Below the pieces are notes generated by a model, which saw only the letters and a program-made list of their open reading frames with translations, was not told where the DNA came from and searched no databases. Below, in pieces: positions 22,901 through 35,419 of a stretch of DNA of 54,318 nucleotides. The stretch covers positions 6,131 through 60,448 of the forward strand of contig MNCI01005794.1 of the NCBI GenBank assembly GCA_015680685.1. The letters are read 5' to 3'. Source of the DNA: Gnetum montanum (lineage: Eukaryota > Streptophyta > Gnetopsida > Gnetales > Gnetaceae). A program made the position numbers and the translations under genes. Positions within the stretch are counted from its first letter, which is position 1, and each line of letters opens with the position of its first letter.

Positions 22901-23419
22901 GTTTTAAACAACGTGAGTAAGGACAGTTTTTTATTAAGATCAGAAAATGCAATGTTAATGGTGTGCATTCACACCAGCATCTTCTCCAGTATATAAAGAA
23001 TTCAGATACTTCGTAAATAGAAAGACCTCAATTATGTTTTTTATAAGCCGGCAACCAATGACTGGGATGGGAAAAAGCTTAAGGAAACAATTCCATGTCA
23101 AAAGGCCTTGAAAGCATGATTGCATCATTTCTTGGAATGAGTGATCCAAAAGAAAATTAGGGAATATGTGGGTGGAAAGTGAATATTTAGTGGCTTGGTG
23201 AGTGGCTCGCAGAGGATAAGCATGCATTGTTGCAAATCCTACTGTTTATTATTCACTACTTTGAATCTTTAGGAAAACAGGAGTTGTCTGTCAAATTTAA
23301 CTTCGTAAAGTTTAAGAGAATAAGAGAGGGTATAACAATCACAGTGTAGAGTTTTGTTTATTTGTATCTCTTGTACTTGATTTGGAAGTGGCTTCTATTT
23401 CAAATGAATGATAAAAATC
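19975..23419. other. intergenic, nothing specific
   Basis: AT-rich sequence with only chance reading frames. 20519-20539 is a small perfect hairpin (AGAAAAGTT, 3-base loop). 20775-20880 resembles 1375-1500, so some of it is old dispersed repeat. Confidence 0.5.
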
Positions 23420-23655
23420 ATGTCTTAAATGGTTTGGGCATGTGTAAAGAAGATTAGATTACCAGTCTATAAAACAAAGTTGCTACATCATTGTTCCACG
23501 AAAGCCACAAAAAATGGGTAAAAGAAAATACTTGAAGATGATATGAAAAAATTGCAAATAAAAAAAGATCTACCTCTTCATAAAGGTAAATGCCCAAAAA
23601 GAACTCATGTAATTGACCTCATTTTATTGAGACAAGACTAGGATGATGATGATGA
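23420..23655 (+). mobile_element. LINE (non-LTR retrotransposon) 3' end
   Basis: In one frame the sequence reads SCLKWFGHV, stop, RRLDYQS, then RKPQKMGKRKYLKM, and ends with a (GAT)n tail after GAGACAAGACTAGG. This follows the C-terminus of plant L1-type reverse transcriptase proteins (LRWFGHVQRRP...GRPKKTW). Several stops show it is dead. Confidence 0.65.
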
Positions 23656-24829
23656 TGCATCTCTTAGGTGTTATAATCAGATGTGTTGTTCAGTTATAAA
23701 TGATTTTTGAGGATGGCACTCTTATCTGTGCTCATAGTTGTGACTATCCAATAATTGTAGTATGCTTTAAATGTTTTAATTTATGCTTTAATTGTAGTGT
23801 ACCGGCTGGCCATGTTATGGAATGGAAACCATTGACCTTTTCATTTTTTTATTTTGTTTTGAGTTTCAAATTTTCATGGCTATGCATAGACCATTCTTAT
23901 TTGTTAAAAAAGAATTTTTGTTTGTTATTATCAAGGTATAGTGGCTTTCATTTATTTATTCTCCTTCTTATTTATGGTATAGAATGCATATCTGCAAGAA
24001 TCAAGCACCTAAAAGCTACATGAATTCTTACCGTCAATGTCTCTATCACAGTTTTCCTTTTGATTAGGATTGGGATTCAAAACAAAATGGGTTTACTGGT
24101 GTTTTGTTTGTTTTGTTTAAGTGATACTACTGCATATGATTAGAATCACAATATTCTTCTTTGAAAACCAATTGATTTCTACAATACCATAAGGTATGAT
24201 GTGTGTAGGTAATAGGAGATTTATGTTTCGATGCCTTCCATTTTTACTAAATTAGAAAAGTTTGAGAAATTATGTTATAAATGGACATGCAATTATAATG
24301 TGTGCCAATCACTGGCAAGATGATTTGACAATAAGATATTGAAATAAATAATTGTTAATGATATAAACTTGTACATTATACCTTGTACAAAGCTCACTTG
24401 CAATCAAACCTTTATTGTGTAAAAGAATATTCACAACTAATTTTCTCTATAAATACTTGAACATAAAAATTTTATAGTTTGGAATCTTGATATTCTTTCA
24501 TCTTGCCTTCTTAATAGATTCTTAATACTCAAGTCAAATTTGCATCAACATTATTCAAGTTATACTAATTAGAGTCACTCCAATGTATAGGATAATGATG
24601 GTTAGATTTCGGGTTGATTAAGGGATAAATTAGTCATAGGGATCACGTAACAATTATGAATGACCAATGTAGTGAAAGAGGGAAGGAGAGAAGATAACAA
24701 CAAGAACTAAAGAGATGGTACCCATGGGATAGTGGGCTTATTCATGCTAAAGATGGGATTAGTGGTATAGGTGATTGCACATGATCTTGGTTAAAGATTT
24801 GAGATGGTCATTCATGAAAAATAAGTTGG
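23656..24829. other. no feature seen
   Basis: No supported gene. A 107-codon plus-strand frame at 23700-24023 is low-complexity and hydrophobic and is treated as chance. Confidence 0.45.
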
Positions 24830-25618
24830 CTTGCCGCATCAACACATATACATTGACATAGTCTCGTCAACATGCATGTGTCAATGTAGCTTTAGATTTA
24901 TCTATTCATATACATTAATGTTGTCTCTATCCTTGCTTATATAAATACAAGTACCCATCACATTTATGGCATCATTTGGTTACTTAACTAGATTCTTACA
25001 GTTTTGCATTGCAAAAGTTAGAATTATTTTTCCTTTGAGTATTTACAATGTTGATTGAATTGATTGCACAAAATTTTATTCAAGTGCACAATGTACGTAA
25101 ACACACTTGCATGGTGACAATAAAATTGAGATGTGTTCCATCCATTGTAGCACTTGGACTAACACTTTAATTTACTTTTTTGCAATTTTACTTAACTGTT
25201 AAATTACTCTTTCATGCAATTAGTTAAATATTCTATTCTTCTACATTAGAGTAAACACACATTAGTACGACCACTTCAAGCATAACATTCTAATGTTTGG
25301 TAATCCTAGTAGTAACACTTGATACACATTGTGTACAAAATGTTGGAAATGAATATTTTATGCTTAGGCTTATTTAAATTTGTTCTCTATATTTAGATTA
25401 ATTAGTTTAATATTTTAAATAATAATAGAATCCCATCATGTACCCCAATTGCACTTAACCATACCACTTGAGTAAACACAAGTGTGAGTGGGAAGACAAT
25501 GATCAATCATCCAACACCTAGGTATCTAAAACATCCAACTAGTCTAATCCACAAAATTCAACTAGATTGTGCATGAATGCTTGTGATTCGTATGGTTAGG
25601 CATAGGGTTTACTCTACT
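24830..25618 (+). repeat. plus-oriented LTR-like copy D
   Basis: It resembles 12490-13000 and, reversed, 7279-7460. It contains the inverted words near 24835-24895, TATATAAATACAAG at about 24938, AATAAAATTGAGATG at about 25120, a degenerate stem-loop at 25443-25492, and the end TACTCATCA at 25618, which mirrors the TGATGAGTGG starts at 7279 and 13346. Confidence 0.55.
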
Positions 25619-25789
25619 ACTCATCATTGGCATGAGCACTGCATTGGTATTTTAAATAACTTGAATCATATTAGAATCATTGTAGAGTTATAATGATATA
25701 TCATATAAAAATCTTAGTATTTTATTCAAAGGTACCCTTTTTATCTTAATGTTTTTACAAAAGAATCCTCTGTTTAATCATTTTCTTTT

Positions 25790-26281
25790 AATATATTAAT
25801 ACTGCATTTCAATATTTTTTGTTCTACTATGGAAAGTGGGATTCTTATATATGTAAATTACAATTTGGTTATCACATTCAATATTCACAATCTTTTTATG
25901 AATCCTAATTTTTACCATAAATCTCTAAAGCCATGTTGCTTTGTGACTAGCTAGGCTTATAATAGCATATTCCTCTTCACTAGTAAACTAGGCTACAAAA
26001 AATTGCAATTGACTTTTCCATGAGATAGCACCACCAAAGAGATTAAACACATACCCACTTGTTGAGTTTCTATTATCTAAATCTCTACCTTAGTTAGCAT
26101 CCACATAGCCATGTATAAAGGACAAATCATTTTAATAATAAATATCAAAGTTCATACTACTACAAAGATATTTAAAAACTCATTATAATAGTCTAATAGT
26201 GTTTCCCTAATTAAACATATACCTACTAAATTCTTCAAAAATGTATATATATCAAGTATGATACCAACCATCACATATATC
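25790..26281 (-). pseudogene. Ty1/copia pol remnant (RNase H end)
   Basis: On the minus strand, with stops, the fragment reads NSTSGYVFNLFGGAISW, then TSEEEYAIISLASHKATWL, then KNPTFHSRTKNIEMQ. These are the C-terminal RNase H signatures of copia polyproteins (STSGY..GGAISW, EAEY.A, NP.FH.RTKHI). The fragment is cut at 26281/26282 by an LTR insertion, and the upstream part of the pol gene was not found on the other side. Confidence 0.8.
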
Positions 26282-28104
26282 TGTTGGCGACCGTTTGGGA
26301 CGCGACCGCCAACGAGTGTCCTCGAACAGGATTTAGGTGCCTGCTGGTCTCTGGCAACACCAAGGCCCAGATACCTCCAAATAAACTCAGTAGTTAATGT
26401 GACTATGTGTGTGTGCTGTTGCGGCGTATGGTTGTGAGAAATGTAACGATTGCATTGTATGTAAACTACAAATGACTTACTTTAAAGAGATTCAGTCAAC
26501 TTTGCCAAGTACTGTGAGTTATTGAAAATTTCCTATTCTGTTCAACTGCCTAGTCTACGTGGTCCTTATAATACCTACTTGTAACAAATATAATTTTGCA
26601 AAAACATTTGAGCACAACTCCGCAATCTACTCCTAATTTTCCCCAGAGAAAGAGATAGTTCCACAAGAAAACTAGAAATAGAGCAAGATTCGATGGAAAT
26701 AAGCAGAAAAGAAAAGAAAGCAGATTTGTGTAGACCTCAAATATTTAAACAAGGTAAAATGACACGAGTAAACACTTTGCAATAAAGCTATCCCAAATTC
26801 AATATCTACTAATTGTTCAAACTTCCAAGGCTCAAACAAGCAATATCTTCATTACAATCCTATTATGCTACCAAAAATTGCTGCGTAAACTACAACGTAC
26901 GAGACTCCATTTTGACTAGATAATAGATGTCAACGATTGCATTCAAACAGAACCTTTAAAAGACTTGACAATTTCTGATTGAAATACCACAGGAATTCAC
27001 TTTAAAGATAAAAAGAAGCTATTCTGGTCCCATCAAAATACCAAAGATTCTCTGAACCCTCTCGACTATTGGATTGTTCAACGGTGTGACTACAAACAGA
27101 GGCTCTCTTACAACAATCCCAATAGCAGTTCTCACACGTTGTACAATAACAAAATTTACTACTAAAATGCTCTTAAGGCTTTTAAACACAAGCGCTTTTA
27201 TGGCAAAATTTTAATAGAAATTTCTATCGAGCAGCAAGAACAGTAAGAGCAATTTAAAAATCCCAAAATTACTTGCCAAGGATGATACTATCTAAACCAC
27301 TAGCTAAGCAATTTAAACAAAACAAAAAAAATGAAATGCATAACTCACAGGACCATGACAAAGAGGCTGAAATCTTTATTCTAGCAAGCCATCTTACAAG
27401 CAATCGTCACAATTTCTTCTTTACAAAGCTCTTCTCAAGACCCCAAGTGTGTCTCCAAGTGAGAGCCCAAGTGCTAACTAGTAGCCTTCCAAAGTGTGAT
27501 GTATGAGACCTCCCAAAAGTCCCAATGTTGATGATATCAAGTGATGATCCTCCCTCCTTGACCCCTAAAGCCTTTGTATAGGGTTCAAAGGTAGGTCGGG
27601 AAGTTACATATTCAAAAATATCTCACCTAACTTCTCTCCCAAGTAACTTGGCCAACCAATTAGGAGATTACTTGCCCAACAAGTTAGGTAAGTTACAACA
27701 ATTTTGGGTGGTTGTAACCACCATAGAGATAAAAAAGCTACAATGGTCAAGTGTCCTATTCCATGGCCAAGCGTCTTCATCCAATTGCCAAGTGTCTTCA
27801 CTCAGTCGCCAAGTGTCTTCATTCAATTGCCAAGTGTCTTCATGGAGATAAACAAGTTGTAGGTGACAAGTGTCCCATGCAAGTGATAAGTGGCCTTTTT
27901 ATTTGACAAGTGGCCCATTTTGGAGAAAAAGAGGTTGTAGTTGACAAGTGTCTTTTGTAGTGGTTACAAACATTTAGAAAATTAGTTATAATTACCATAG
28001 GAGGTTATGACTTCTATAAGAAGTTATTATCATTATAAAAATACAAAAGTCACTTGTTATATATATATATATATTATATTTATTTGGATCTATTGAGGAG
28101 TCAT
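26282..28104 (-). repeat. LTR of family G, minus orientation
   Basis: The sequence is the diverged reverse complement of 33244-34872, sharing the end TGTTGGCGACCGTTTGGGAC and about 1.6 kb. A 21-bp tandem array (GCCAAGTGTCTTCATTCAAT) at 27766-27845 precedes, on the minus strand, a TATA-like TATACAAAGG. Bases to the right, read on the minus strand, are AGGGGGCAAAGATA, which could be a polypurine tract and make this a 3' LTR. ATATC stands just left of the LTR and again at 28103-28107, so a solo LTR with target duplication is the alternative. Confidence 0.7.
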
Positions 28105-28161
28105 ATCTTTGCCCCCTAATTTGATAAAATTAATCCATATTCCTGACCACGTAGATCTTCA

Positions 28162-28570
<409 letters not shown>

Positions 28571-29985
28571 TTCTGTTCACTCCAGACAATCGCAATGCAA
28601 CCGCAGACGTATCCTCGCCTTCTCTGTGCTCCACAAAACCCCCGCAGCTCATAAAATGTAAAAATTTTAGGGCATTTTGTGGATCCTCTAGCATGGGGCA
28701 ATGGCTTCTGTTCAGAAAATATAGAACGCTTCCGTATTCTTTGAAACCGTAATCCTAAAATGTTGCAGAGGCTTGTCGTTTCTCAGCAAGAAAAACACAG
28801 AAAGGATTATCTCCTCATCTTCACTACTAGCTGCTGTGTAGACCATCTCTGTTTGGATTCGGTCCCTGGCCGTTCCTTGTCTCTGCGTGGATTCCTGAAC
28901 TTGATCTTAGGCTCTGACAGGAAAAATAGATGTAGATGCAGGACAGAGCAGGTGTTAAGGAATGGGCTGTTGTTCTGGAACGTCGTTCATGTGTGAAAGA
29001 AGCCCACGGAAGCTTCAAAACGAACATCCCTCAAACTCGGTAGTTTTCACAAATCACGGCAAAAATCAAGGCTCAAAGAGTGGAACCTGGAAACGCAACA
29101 CCTCTTCCGTACTCCTCCGGCACCTTTCTTCCCCATGATAAATTAGTAAAATTTCAACAAGATCATATAACCCAAGCTTTGATGAAGTCAATGGCGTTCC
29201 TCCTTTTGTTTGAATATTATTTGTTGCTTGCCTCAGCAATAGAAAACCATAGAAATACACATTTCACATTGCTGGGTGAAGAAGCCGTTATTGGTGAGTG
29301 AAAATAAATGCACAAAGCTTGGCTTGTGGTGCAAGGATTCTTGTTCCACGTGTCTACCTATGCATGCCTACGATTTTTGCAAATTGTGGTAAGTCTATGT
29401 ATCATTATGTATTTTTATTCTGCATTATTCTCCATGTCTTCCAAAACCATTATTTCCCCAGAACCATTACGTCCAAAATGTTGCGTTTTCGGGGTTTTTC
29501 TGGAATCCTTCAATAATGAGGGTTGTTTAAAACCCTTGGCATCAATTTGCTCCATTTCAGACACTTGATGATTGTCTATTTTGGCAGTTAATTTTCTTTC
29601 CATCTTTGCATTCTGACTTGAAAAAGTGGGTTTAACGTTAATGGATGACCGAAAATAGAGGATCATATGTTTGAGAAGACAAGTAACCAAGTGCTGTCAC
29701 AACATCCCTCATAAGAGGCTACGTGGTGGCTTGTTACTGTAGGCCATTTTAGATCACGATATATAAAACAGGCGGGCTTGTCTTATCGTGTAGATGTTCA
29801 AGTCCTATTGCTGCTCCAACTGCAATTCTCAATCTTGTGTTCTAATCTGTTCCATGAAATGGCCTAATGTGCCAACAATATCAAAATGCTAATAGTACTA
29901 GCGTATAGAATTTGTATCATGAGTTCTTCTTCTTCATATATCTTTAAACATTATTTAAGTAAGAGTTTCATCCCAGTTTCACAAG
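28571..29985. other. flank of the RPS15 copy, unassigned
   Basis: 28571-28690 reads, on the minus strand, like a transcribed leader with moderate GC. No gene was recognised in the remainder. Confidence 0.4.
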
Positions 29986-29990
29986 GTTAC

Positions 29991-30990
29991 TGTACTGTCT
30001 AAAATCATCCATGCAAGGCTAGAATGGGACGAGCATCGTGTGATTTACAGACCATCACAGAAGACCCTACCTTCGCTTGAGGGCGAGCTGGAACGAACGA
30101 AGGTAGAGTACCTTGGGTGATCCGCACGCGGATCAAACAAGGATTTTCCCAACGTATGCTAATATGGAATACGCTGGGTTATATGTAAACAACGTGATTA
30201 ATGTAAACCCAAAGCGTAAATTTGCGTTAACTTAAGCAAAAGAAATGAACTAGAATAACGAAAAATGTGACAAATTTTGAGTAGAAACAAAGTAACTTTA
30301 TTGCCAGAAGAAAATTACAGTGCACCGGTCTAGACGCAGTCGCAGATTTGACATGAGGCGGACGAAAGGCCTCGATGGATGCTGGAAGATGATGGTGGGC
30401 TGGTTTAAACTACAAGCATAGCATGAAGGCTATATGCTCATCGTGCAGGGTTGAAGTCCAGTGTATGGGGGTTCCTGCTCTGATTTGCTTAGTGTTTTCC
30501 AGTTTCCAATTTTTTTTGTGTCTGTGTCTCAAAATTGCCCACCCCGATGTAGTGAAAAATTGGGGTTTTATGAGGGTTTTGAGCACTAGATTCGGATCTG
30601 GAAGGGTATGAGTGGCCGTGGGTGAGAGAATTTCGGGTCGAATGATAGGTGGCTGCGTTGTCTGGGTGCAAAGAATATTATAATAATGCAATGTGTTGCA
30701 TGCCAATGTGTGCTGCTACATGCCAGCGTGTACATGCTGGGCGTGTGAACTCAGTGTACAAACTTGATTAAAACAAAAGAATTCATTTTTACACACTACT
30801 ATTACAATAGGAAGTATCCAATTTGCCCCTCGGATTTGGGCTCGGATGTTATGAGAATGCTGCCTGCGGATATTCAACTCAGTTGAACTTGATCTGACAC
30901 GGTTCTAGAAAAGTTCCACTGATATATTCTGTGCTGCACGTTGGATGGTGCACGCCAAGCGTACACACTGGGCATACACACTGGGCATAA
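29991..30990 (-). repeat. 3' LTR of the Tat element, distal part
   Basis: It aligns with 50346 to about 51355 and starts, on the plus strand, TGTACTGTCTAAAATCAT. It breaks off in GGGCATA at the nested insertion. Confidence 0.92.
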
Positions 30991-31850
30991 TGTTGGCACA
31001 TTTGGCCATTTCATGGAACAGTAGGACTATCTTATCCAAAATTGGAACATCGTATGATGTTGAGACCTACTTGGGATATGAAATTAAAGTGCCAGATTAT
31101 CCCTTTATCGGAGATTGGAAGATAGTAAAATAGCAAACAAGGAATTATATTATTTACCCTGACGAAAGCATCGATCATACTTTAGATCGAAGGTAGACTT
31201 ATGAAGGCAGGCCTTCTTATTGGTCAAGTAAAGGATCAGTTGATACAAAGGCTCCTGAGACATTGACATACAGGATGCACAAAAACTTATTGGTCATACA
31301 TGAAGTTCAAATACAGCCCTTTAAAGCTTATTTTCATAGGGGATCCTAATATATTCATCCATGACAATTCATTGTTTCTTTGGGCATTGGGCTTCATCAT
31401 TTCAAAAAGAAGAGGAGACTAGCTAATACAACTAAAAAAGAAGGGAAGACTCTAGCTAATAAATCATCATCGAAAGAATACATTTGGACTTATGTGTCAC
31501 CAGAATATGCCATGCTTTAGGAGGACAAGTTGCAGGCTTTCACACTTCCTCACCTGGTATTATGCATTGGAAACATACTGCAAATTGAACTCATGGGAAG
31601 GGTTCAAGTTCAGGAATTTGACAGACTGTATTATATCTACATATATCATGTGTATGTTGTTGGGAGATCCATTTCAACCTTGGACTTTGCTTTTCAAATT
31701 CTAAAGAGCAACATCCTCTTGCGGATTTTGAGAATGCAACTTTTGTTGACATGGATGAAGATACAAATAATTCTATCAAATAGGACACCCAAATCAAAGC
31801 TAGGAGGATTCACAGAATGCTACATCATATAACAATGGTAGATATAAATG
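30991..31850 (+). pseudogene. unassigned protein-coding remnant
   Basis: Plus-strand frames read like decayed protein, for example LAHLAISWNSRTILSKIGTS followed by YEIKVPDYPFIGDWKIVK (31000-31130), and a stretch near 31500-31790. I do not recognise the family. It may be internal protein of the inserted element or a captured exon. Confidence 0.35.
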
Positions 31851-32717
31851 GTGATTATGAGTTGGAATTGGACAATGAATATTTTCTCCTTTAAGTTCAT
31901 ACCGGATTCATTCAGCCATGGTTATGTGAAGGTTGATATATTTGACCTGTTCCTATTATCAAATGTCATCAACGACATCATTATCCTCCTAGGATGTGAA
32001 CTTAGAGTGGATACGCTTTTCTTTTGTGTAGTCTTCAGTTTCTGCATGTTTAATTTTATCAGGCTATTTCATGCACCTTGTGAAAGTACCAAGTTGGGAA
32101 ACATGGGATGAATGACCATTACATGAACCCACACTGCAGCAGACCAGAAATAAAATGCTCTCCAATCTTCGCGCTGTGGGAAAATCCCATACCAAATTCT
32201 AGACTAGGATATTATACAAATTCAAATCATTTACTCCAGACATTTTGTCGAACACTTGTTGCGCAAACTCCATTTCTCCAATTTTTCTTCCTACATGGCA
32301 ACAAGCTGCTAGCGACGAAGCCATTGTAGGCCACCGACGACGACGACGACGATGATGCTAGATTTATCCCTGGACAATGCTAAGGTTGAAAGCGTTGAGA
32401 CTACTCCTACACCCCCATCACCTATTTCATGATCTCTGCATCCATCGGAAAACAAGTCCAACCCAAAGAATTGAATGCAAGACCTCTCCAGGAATTGAAC
32501 CGAAGACCTCTACCACCCCAAAAAGCAAGAATCATAGAATTAGAACAATTGCTTCCCGACAAACAATTAAACATCTGTATCTTTAGACCCTTTCCATAAT
32601 TGCTGGAAAGAACCCTAAAACTCATCAGTCATACTACCCTGACCATAAAACCCTACAATTAAAACTATGAAAGCTAGTTATTGCATTATCAGATTTGGAT
32701 CCTCCTGTTGTCATACA

Positions 32718-33200
32718 ATGAAGCGACTGAGGTCTTACGGCGACGATTTGGAGAATGAGGCCTTGGATAAGGAGTGGAACAACAGCAGCAGACGCGACGG
32801 GGATGCCACCAAGATTCAGTCGCTTAAAGGCCTAGACTCTGCATCTGTGTCTACGTCCACGTCTGCGTCTGCCTCTGCCGGTGCTTGTGCTCCTTACAAA
32901 AAATCATCTTCTGCTGCCTATCGTGCTTCCTCTGTCGCACCGGACCGCAAGCGTGGCGGCACCGATCACGATGCGGACTCAGCTTTTGATCGGCGTGACT
33001 CCTCCTATGGTAGGGTTTCCAGGCATGACCGAGGGTTTGATCAATCCAAAGATGCCTTGTCCGTGTACACCAAGGACGGTGACAATTCTAGGTTTCATAG
33101 ATCCAGCAAAAGCTTCTCCTTGAAGCGCGACAACGCCAACTTTGATGGTGGCAGCGATAGATACGAGTCAAGTAGATTCAAGGGTTTTGTTTGGTCTGGT
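32718..33200 (+). pseudogene. OBERON/TITANIA-like N-terminal exon fragment (tentative)
   Basis: From ATG at 32718 the frame reads MKRLRSYGDDLENEALDKEW, then Ser-rich low complexity, then RKRGGTDHDADSAFDRRDSS and HRSSKSFSLKRD with ESSRFKGF. As I remember them, plant OBERON4-type PHD proteins start MKRLRS and have an RKR..DHDFD.FDRR and HRSESF..RR..FPKGF pattern in the same order, so this looks like their first exon. GC is higher than in neighbouring DNA. It ends within 80 bp of the LTR at 33244 with no PHD finger, so it is a fragment. The family call is from memory and moderate. Confidence 0.45.
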
Positions 33201-33243
33201 TTTATTTTCATTCTGAAATCGACTAGGTTGATTTTTAGGAGGA

Positions 33244-34872
33244 TGTTAAAAAAAATGTACATTGTTAAGATATTTGTGTAACATCCTATTATAAAGGGGA
33301 CATTTGGCTATTATCCCTTTTATTCATATGGAAGTTGTAACTTCCTATGATAGTTACAATTATGATATTTGTAACTAATTTTAATTTTGATTATCATGAA
33401 GACACTTGGCAATTAAAAAGGCCACTTGTCAACTATAGCCTTTTTGTCTCCATAATAGCCACTTGTTAACTGAATGAAGACACTTGGCGACTGAAGGGAC
33501 ACTTGTCACTCACAGCTTTTTTCTCTCTATGGTGGTTATAACCACCCAAGATATTTTTTAACTTACCTACCTACCTACCTTTGAACTCTATAAAAAGGCT
33601 TCAGGGGTCAGAGGGGGAAAAATACATCACAATTGGGGAGATTGACATCACACTTTGGAAGGCTACTAGCTAGCACTTGGGCTCTCACTTGGAGACACAC
33701 TTTGAGTCTTGGGAGAAGAGCAATTGTAAAGAAGAAATTGTGAATGATTGCTTGTAAGATGGCTTGCTAAAGAAAAGATTTTAGCCTCTTTGTCATAGTC
33801 CTGTGAGTTATGCTTATTGTTTTTTATTTTGTTTAAATTTTATAGCTAGTGGTCTAGATAGTATCATCCTTGGCAAGTAATTTTGGGGTTTTTAGATTGC
33901 TCTTATTGTTCTTGTTGCCCGATAGAAAACTTCTATTAAAATTTTTCCATAGAAGCGCTTGTGTTTGAAAGCCTTAAGAGAATTTTAGTAGTGAATTTGG
34001 TTATTGTGTAATGTATAAGAACTGCTATTGAGATCATTGTAAGAGAGCCTCTACTTGTAGTCATGTCATTGAACGATTCAATAGTCAAGAGGGTTCAGAA
34101 AATCTTTGGTATTTTGATGGGACCAGAATAGCTTCTTTTTATCTTTAAAGTGAATCTCCATGGTATTTTAATCAGAAATTGTCAAGTCTTTTGAAGTTTC
34201 TGTTGAATGCAATTGTTGACATCCATTATCTAGCCAAAATGAGGTCTCGTACGTGATAGTTTACACAACAATTTTTGGTAGCATAGTAGGATTGTCTTGA
34301 TAAAATTTCTTATTTGGACCTTAGAAGTTTGAACAATTCGTAGTTATTGAATTTGGGGATAGCTTTATTGCGAAGTGTTTACTTGTATCATTTTACCTTG
34401 TTTAAATATTTGAGGTCTTTACACAAATCTTCTTTGTTTTTCTCTTGTCTCTAATCTCCATTGAATCTTGCTCTATTTCTAATTTTCTTGTGGAACTATC
34501 TCTTTCTCTGGGAAAAATTGGAAGTAGATTCGCGGAGTTGTGCTTAAATGTTTTTACAAAATTTTATTTGTTACAAGTAGGTATTATAAGGACCGTGTAG
34601 ACAAGGCAATTGAACAAAATAGGAACTCTCAACAACTCACAGTACTTGGCAAAGTTGGCTAAATCTCTTTAAGATAAGTCATTTGTAGTTTACACACAAC
34701 ACAATCATTTCATTTCACACAACCGCACACCGCAACAACACACACACATACTCACATTAACTACTGAGTCTATTTGGAGGTATCTGGGCCTTGGTGTTTC
34801 CAGAGACAAGAAGGCACCTAAATCCTGTTCGAGGACACTTGTTGGTGATTGCGTCCCAAACGGTCGCCAACA
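33244..34872 (+). repeat. LTR of family G, plus orientation
   Basis: It begins TGTTAAAAAAAATGTAC after a purine-rich GGAGGA and ends CGGTCGCCAACA. U3 has repeated GAAGACACTTGGC/GACACTTGTC words (33398-33515) upstream of TATAAAAA at 33589-33596. It matches 26282-28104 in reverse. The start is inferred from the purine tract; TGTAACATCC at 33277 is an alternative. Confidence 0.7.
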
Positions 34873-35346
34873 CATACATGCCAGGCGTACACGCTGGGCG
34901 TGCAGGATGTACATGCTCAGCGTGTGAACCCCAAAGTGCATGATTTCGAGGTCAAAACCCAATTTTCTTGAGCCCATGATGATGCCTAACAATTGCCCTA
35001 TCTCTGAGAGTTGATGCCTTGTGAAAATCTTACTCTGGAGCACTTGTTTCGGGTAGTCTTTGAAGTCATATGCTGGGCGTGCATGCTGGGCGTATATGCT
35101 GGTCGTGCATGCTGGGCGTGCACGCTGCATAGTGAAAACCAAGTATTTTGAGCTCAAAATTTGGCAAGGTTCGATGCCAAATGTTGTCATAGTCTGCTGT
35201 GGGTCCTGAGGAACCATTTCTTGCTTGATTTGACTCTGTTTGAAGCTGTCTGTGAGGTCCTCAAGCTTCAGTCATGCTGGGGAGCATCATGACTTAGCTT
35301 GATTCTTTTCGAAGAAGTGCTAAGCTCAGAAGTTTGTGGTGTTTCA
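34873..35346 (-). repeat. 3' LTR of the Tat element, proximal part
   Basis: It continues the LTR from CATACATGCC to its end GTGGTGTTTCA at 35346, aligning with about 51355-51816. It contains four tandem 13-bp units GCTGGGCGTGCAT at 35072-35123. The other LTR has three. Confidence 0.92.
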
Positions 35347-35418
35347 TTGGCCCCTCTTTGTTGATGCTTGGAGGAATCAACCCGAGAAGCATCAACAAAG
35401 AAGTACAAAACACCACAA
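35334..35418 (-). other. hairpin enclosing the polypurine tract and LTR border
   Basis: TTGTGGTGTTT (35334-35344) pairs with 35408-35418 (11 bp). CTTTGTTGATGCTT (35356-35369) pairs with 35387-35400 (14 bp). The LTR ends at 35346, inside the structure. The minus-strand polypurine tract AAAGAGGGGCCAA (35347-35359) lies in the internal loop and the base of the upper stem. Confidence 0.85.
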
Positions 35419-35419
35419 G

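Larger units (their letters stand above)
30991..34872 (+). mobile_element. 3.9-kb insertion in the Tat LTR
   Basis: Compared with the intact LTR, the sequence is interrupted after GGGCATAA and resumes at CATACATGCC, so CATAA/CATAC is a near-perfect target duplication. The insertion starts TGTTGG and ends CCAACA. Its right end is a full LTR (33244-34872), but no matching LTR is seen at its left end. The interior holds an unassigned coding-like part (30991-31850) and a host-gene fragment (32718-33180). Confidence 0.7.

Noticed and set aside
23700-24023. 107-codon hydrophobic plus-strand frame
   Set aside because: Low-complexity F/L/C-rich translation of AT-rich DNA, with no motif or regulatory context.
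29755-29790. Hairpin CACGATA...TATCGTG around a TATATAAAA
   Set aside because: Only 7 bp of pairing and no gene follows it.
35042-35217. 170-codon minus-strand frame at 34705-35217 rich in Cys/His
   Set aside because: It runs through LTR repeats and the junction with another LTR; its composition comes from the 13-bp units.
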